NCBI GenBank assembly: GCA_910586545.1
Contig: CAJUIQ010000047.1
Location: forward strand, 1-7,340
From: an uncultured Eubacteriales bacterium
Lineage (GTDB): Bacteria > Bacillota > Clostridia > Oscillospirales > CAG-272
Direction of reading: 5' to 3'
DNA length: 7,340 nucleotides
A model generated the notes under the pieces. That model worked only from the letters and a program-made list of their open reading frames with translations. It ran no database searches and was not told the DNA's origin. The number at the start of each line of letters is the position of its first letter. Within the stretch, counting starts at the first letter, position 1. The position numbers and the translations under genes were made by a program. Shown here in pieces: positions 5,001 through 7,340 of this stretch.

Positions 5001-7340
5001 GTGCTTACCGGATATGATGAAAATAATTATTTTTTCAATGACCCGATGTCCAAAAAGACACAGGGATACTCTAGGGCAAGTGTGGATGCGGCATATGCGG
5101 CCCTTGGCAAGCAGGCCGTCATTATCACAAAAGGCAGCTCCAGTTCAGGAGGACAAACTGTTGCGCCGCCGAAAAATGAAACGGTCAAAGATCCGGTGGA
5201 AATTCCCAAAACACCGTCCCTTCCTGATGAAAAGGTGCAGGACCCGATTGATCTGAGCACCGGCGCACATGTAATCGACCATACTCTGATGACCGTTTTG
5301 GGGGCACAGACGCTGCACTTTGACATTAGCTATCGCTCCAATGTGCTGACAGAAGGCTCCGCAGGAAGAGGCTGGTCGCATAATTTTGAAAAGAGAATTG
5401 CCGATGACGGCGACGCTCTCTATATTTATGACAGCCCCGCCTACTATGCGGTATATAAAAAGACCGCTTCCGATGCAAACGTATTTAAAAGCGATACGGT
5501 TACAAAGCAAAACTACACTGCAACAAGAATTCCGGACGGACAGAATACCAGCTATGTTGTAAACTGTAACGATCAGTTTACGGAATATTACGATTTCCAT
5601 GGCAGACTTACGAAAATTACAGGCAAAAGCGGGCTGAATACGCTGGTTACATATCCCGACGACAATACTGTAAAAATCACCGATGAAATTTCCGGCAGAT
5701 ATATGCAGATTACAAAAAACAGCGACGGAAAAATCACATCTGTAACGGACAACTCCGGCAGAACCTGTACTTTGGGATATATTGACGGGAACCTTGTTTC
5801 CATTACCGATGAAAACGGTGAAATGCTGTCCTATCAGTATAACGAAAAGGGTCAAATTGAATGTGGCCGCGATCAAAACGGGATCATCTATTTTACAGAT
5901 ACCTACGACAGCGTAGGAAGGGTCATCCGGCAAAAGGATGCGATTGCGGACAGTGCCGAAACGGTCATCAGCTACGATGACGCAACCGATCCGGATTATT
6001 TGCTGGTCAGCGTTACGGATAGAACCATGCAGACGACTGTATATAAATACAATGATAAAAAACAGCTTGTCAGCAAAACCGATCCCAACGGTGTGGAAAT
6101 CCAATATGCATATGATAGCCACGGGAACCTGACGAAAAAGACGGACGGACTGGGCAACAGCGTCGTGAACGTATATGACGCCAGGGAGAATCTAATTTCC
6201 AGTACCGACAAACGGGGTCAGAAAACCGAATATACTTACGACGCAAAGAACAATCTGACCATGGTTAAGTATCCCGGCGGCGGTACTGTTACAAAGACAT
6301 ATAACAGTAAAAATCTGCTGACTTCCAGTACTGACCTGCGGGGCACTGCCACGACATACGAATATAACAATCAAAATCTGCTCACAAAAGCATCCTGTGC
6401 AGGCAGAACCATTACATACGCATATACCAAAGGACAGCCGACTGCTGTTACAGACGCACTGGGCAGAACAACAACCAAAGTGTACAACGATGCCGGATTT
6501 TTGATGTCCATCACAGACGCACAGGACAATACCACAAGCTATACCTATGACAACAAAGGCAATGTGCTTACGGTGACAGACCCGGATGGCAACGTGTCCT
6601 CCAAAGAGTATGACGCGGGCGGCAGTCTTGTAAAATCTACGGACGCGAATGGAAACGCCACTTCCTATACCTACAACGGCAACCTGAAAATGACTTCCAT
6701 GACATTGCCTGTAGGCGTCACGATTCTGTATGAATACGACGGAGAAGACAGACTGGTAAAGACGGTATATCCCGACGGCACAGAAGCAGTCAACACCTAC
6801 GACGCAGGCGGGAGAACGATTCGTCAGACCGACCGTGACGGAAATACAACCACGTACGAGTATGATGCCGCAAATAATGTTGTCCAGATTACCGATCCTA
6901 TCGGCGGCGTGACAAAAAAGGCATACGACGAAGCGGGCAATCTAATAAAAAATACGCAGCGTATAGATGCCTATGATCCCTACCTCCGCCCTATCCCTGA
7001 AAAATTTAAGGAAAATCATACTACGTATACCTATGACGCGGAAGGCAGACTGACCAATATGGAAAACCCGGCAGGCGGTACCACGGTCTATACCTACAAC
7101 ACCGCCGGAGACCTTCTTTCCGTTACGGATCCTGTTGGAAATACTACCCAAAACACCTATGACGCGTTTGGCAATTTGCTCACCGTTACGGATCCGCGGG
7201 GATATACCACCGCTTATACCTACGACGCGGCGGATAATCTGCTTACCGTTACAGACGCTCTGGGCCAGATTACCACCAACACATATGACAGCCTGAACCG
7301 CCTTATTTCCACCCAGGATCCCGGCGGACATACCATATCG
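1983..7340 (+). CDS. Giant secreted RHS/WapA-like protein with DNRLRE, ChW-like and C39 peptidase modules (3' end missing)
   Basis: I translated 1786 codons from ATG 1983 to the window end with no stop, so the gene continues downstream. A signal peptide covers residues 1-27 (cleavage after TFA). Residues about 63-95 resemble the N-terminus of WapA proteins (GEWEDMDLSF). Residues 300-470 fit a DNRLRE-type domain (SITWNNQPAY at 391-400). Four ChW-like units occupy about 541-840. A C39-family peptidase spans 852-1048 with Cys870, His1004 and Asp1020. A Ser/Gly/Pro linker (1051-1086), a DUF6531 segment (about 1087-1165) and about two dozen RHS repeats (about 1200 to the end) follow. Known relatives are polymorphic contact toxins in which RHS repeats form a shell around a C-terminal toxin, and the toxin tip and immunity gene would lie beyond the window. 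A surface adhesin without a toxin is an alternative. It is transcribed separately from the tRNAs behind a strong terminator. Confidence 0.93.
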   Translation, partial: MKTHIRMIAAIMALMMLLSALPIITFAQEQEITANPERPATETGIDNAKIINENTARRSEKEKHFKLSDGTFLAVQYAYPVHTQNEAGEWEDMDLSFTAEASDDIVTYTNKTDALAAAISGGTAMQLAADGDANPISLMLMGFDMDLTEEAFDALGDQTKSESAYLENIKVIEKAVKSSALCFADPSKNVTLSYERTYSSIRQNIVFTEELEDGNLSFALETGDLTAMLNDSGNVEIKAGDEIKYILPAPYMYNSAHKNFSFLSYALEETEDGGYILTINADSELLNREDASYPLTISAAVIVPYKKASNLTVVSSETPDMSYTGENSLVGRIAGGNITRAFFDTQELPALTEEDIMLSAQMHAAPYYFHTEEMALLLEAYSVDEEWDAESITWNNQPAYFGAAKECTVHEKDSVFVLSEWDMTKEVRDRYDGAASHGIVLGSSDETAAGAAFVGEISPYLLVNYVRVSRNPKEESSTSEDITERDAADNMHDTIAMDNAATSHAATKTFDEITDELDVQYYSNDKQDFCGVRINTNSSNFYLKYKSMNAGNRSWLGYVYSTKLGENDYAGISDKPMTQLAIEVYTAGGMRIFDDYVVMYRAKVPDRGWLNWVSNGDSEVMHTIQSEYPDEITGGLDTGYYSNFAGWAPYGNIQALEIRMFKRVGSGSSGGSSAPVEAGDFQLASGITMKYRQTGTDTWTAFGVNDTVSFSDIDGIMLETAGKPYYFRYAAKDKTTGWNPYVSSRDANVNDHKNGYAGYGGRPITNVAIEVHTASGRVYDDYIVIYRAKAGGKWLPWVSNGWPDIMETLMPDAELDTKSTNAGDGRYGSIQALEIRVYERKGLNPTPGANAKIIDVPYINQHAIGMPNGCESVSTVMALQHIGVNISPDTFVDRYLDMGSVPYWKNGVRYGFDPNKVFGGNPRLASGWGCFAPAIMKALNKFSDSYGFTAENVSGKSLEYLCTNYIDKGIPVVLWGTVGMTSSYKIHNWTTPDGASVSYNNKLHCLVLTGYDENNYFFNDPMSKKTQGYSRASVDAAYAALGKQAVIITKGSSSSGGQTVAPPKNETVKDPVEIPKTPSLPDEKVQDPIDLSTGAHVIDHTLMTVLGAQTLHFDISYRSNVLTEGSAGRGWSHNFEKRIADDGDALYIYDSPAYYAVYKKTASDANVFKSDTVTKQNYTATRIPDGQNTSYVVNCNDQFTEYYDFHGRLTKITGKSGLNTLVTYPDDNTVKITDEISGRYMQITKNSDGKITSVTDNSGRTCTLGYIDGNLVSITDENGEMLSYQYNEKGQIECGRDQNGIIYFTDTYDSVGRVIRQKDAIADSAETVISYDDATDPDYLLVSVTDRTMQTTVYKYNDKKQLVSKTDPNGVEIQYAYDSHGNLTKKTDGLGNSVVNVYDARENLISSTDKRGQKTEYTYDAKNNLTMVKYPGGGTVTKTYNSKNLLTSSTDLRGTATTYEYNNQNLLTKASCAGRTITYAYTKGQPTAVTDALGRTTTKVYNDAGFLMSITDAQDNTTSYTYDNKGNVLTVTDPDGNVSSKEYDAGGSLVKSTDANGNATSYTYNGNLKMTSMTLPVGVTILYEYDGEDRLVKTVYPDGTEAVNTYDAGGRTIRQTDRDGNTTTYEYDAANNVVQITDPIGGVTKKAYDEAGNLIKNTQRIDAYDPYLRPIPEKFKENHTTYTYDAEGRLTNMENPAGGTTVYTYNTAGDLLSVTDPVGNTTQNTYDAFGNLLTVTDPRGYTTAYTYDAADNLLTVTDALGQITTNTYDSLNRLISTQDPGGHTIS
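2880..3392 (+). other. DNRLRE-type domain, residues 300-470
   Basis: The pattern follows this family of surface-protein domains. A region near GENSLVGRIAGG precedes a strand ending FFDTQELP, then alternating strands and the signature VDEEWDAESITWNNQP (383-398), followed by EWDMTKEVRDRY (440-451) and a closing strand YLLVNYVRV. In WapA-type proteins this domain sits N-terminal to the repeats and is thought to bind wall or carbohydrate; here that role is inferred. Confidence 0.72.
3603..4502 (+). repeat. Four ChW-like units in two duplicated modules, residues 541-840
   Basis: Each unit has the outline Tyr-x-Ala/Lys, a Trp about ten residues on, Tyr/Trp-Val, then a later A-I/L-E-V/I strand. Unit 1 has W555 and LAIEVY (580-585), unit 2 YRAK (600-603), W609, W612 and IQALEIR (653-659), unit 3 W738 and VAIEVH (767-772), unit 4 YRAK (786-789), W794, W797 and IQALEIR (830-836). 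Units 1+2 and 3+4 are corresponding pairs, both joined by a D-D-Y segment (594-596 and 780-782). A Gly/Ser linker at 665-673 separates the modules. The spacing in units 2 and 4 is longer than in standard ChW repeats, so the assignment is by resemblance. A role in surface or polysaccharide contact is inferred. Confidence 0.65.
4536..5126 (+). other. C39-family (papain-like) cysteine peptidase domain, residues 852-1048
   Basis: The domain opens with IIDVPYINQ and NGCESVSTVMAL, giving the oxyanion-type Gln861 and nucleophile Cys870, the signature of the C39-like group found in secreted Firmicute proteins. A SGWGCFAPAI segment (926-935) follows. The catalytic His1004 is in KLHCLVLTGYD and Asp1020 in FFNDPM, in the order and spacing expected. 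It ends near AVIITKG. All catalytic positions are present, so activity is plausible. The substrate is unknown: a self-cleavage site in this protein or a wall peptide are the two obvious options. Confidence 0.85.
5241..5477 (+). other. DUF6531 segment opening the RHS core, residues 1087-1165
   Basis: DPIDLSTGAHVIDHTL at 1087-1102 and GRGWSHNF at 1128-1135 match the family pattern in which a DPV-x-L-x-TG start and a GRGWSHN motif precede RHS repeats. This marks the entry into the RHS shell, directly after a Pro-rich linker. Confidence 0.8.
5580..7340 (+). repeat. YD/RHS repeat array, about 25 units, continuing past the window
   Basis: Units of about 20-21 residues repeat the pattern Y-x-Y-D-x-x-G-x-L-x-x-x-T-D-x-x-G, for example TYDAFGNLLTVTDPRG and YTYDAADNLLTVTDALG near the end. 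The array begins around YYDFHGRLTKITG (1202). Some units are degenerate or extended: DAIADSAETVISYDD near 1319-1333, and a roughly 20-residue insertion at 1659-1679. The last three visible units keep a 63-base DNA period. In known RHS proteins these repeats build a hollow shell around a toxin. No PxxxxDPxGL-type end motif of the shell is seen, so the array is unfinished here. Confidence 0.92.

Noticed and set aside
5145..6122. 325-codon open frame on the minus strand
   Set aside because: It lies wholly antisense to the RHS protein, has no recognisable domains, and results from the low stop frequency opposite a biased coding frame. The same applies to the other minus-strand frames inside 1983-7340.
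5580..7340. Tandem repeats as a CRISPR array or satellite
   Set aside because: The periodicity is in frame and explained by protein-coding RHS repeats. There are no identical short repeats with unique spacers.

Overview
The window looks like chromosomal DNA from a Gram-positive, low-to-mid GC Firmicute, probably a Clostridia-type gut anaerobe. The pointers are a fructose-type PTS permease beside an HPr carrying the Firmicute regulatory Ser46, tRNA genes that encode their own CCA ends, and a very large secreted protein with clostridial-type hydrophobic repeats and a WapA/RHS architecture. This assignment is inference; no marker gene fixes the species.

Layout. (1) Positions 2-1012 hold the 3' part of a PTS EIIC permease gene whose start lies before the window. 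It is followed after 78 bases by a complete HPr-family gene (1091-1357), so this is the end of a PTS operon. (2) Positions 1358-1820 form a stable-RNA unit. A fully consensus sigma-70/A promoter (TTGACA, 17-base spacer, TATAAT) drives tRNA-Leu(UAA) and the initiator tRNA-Met(CAU), and a strong 13-bp intrinsic terminator closes the unit. The initiator tRNA has one extra base in its T stem. (3) Positions 1821-1982 are a regulatory intergenic region with two inverted repeats, a TATAAT box and a ribosome binding site. (4) From 1983 to the window end runs one uninterrupted reading frame of 1786 codons with no stop, so the gene is cut off at its 3' end.

This open-ended gene is the main content of the window. 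In order its product has a signal peptide, a WapA-like N-terminal segment, a DNRLRE-type domain (carbohydrate-binding-like), four units resembling clostridial hydrophobic W (ChW) repeats arranged as an ancient duplication, a papain-like C39-family peptidase domain with a visible Cys/His/Asp triad, a Pro-rich linker, a DUF6531 segment, and about two dozen YD/RHS repeats. Such proteins usually carry a variable toxin tip at the C-terminus, followed by an immunity gene; both would lie beyond this window. A full cysteine-peptidase domain between the surface-binding modules and the RHS shell suggests a delivery or self-processing system, which is an inference from domain order.

The PTS genes serve sugar uptake and phosphotransfer and have no evident link to the RHS protein. 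The tRNA unit separates the two functional regions and may mark the edge of an accessory segment.
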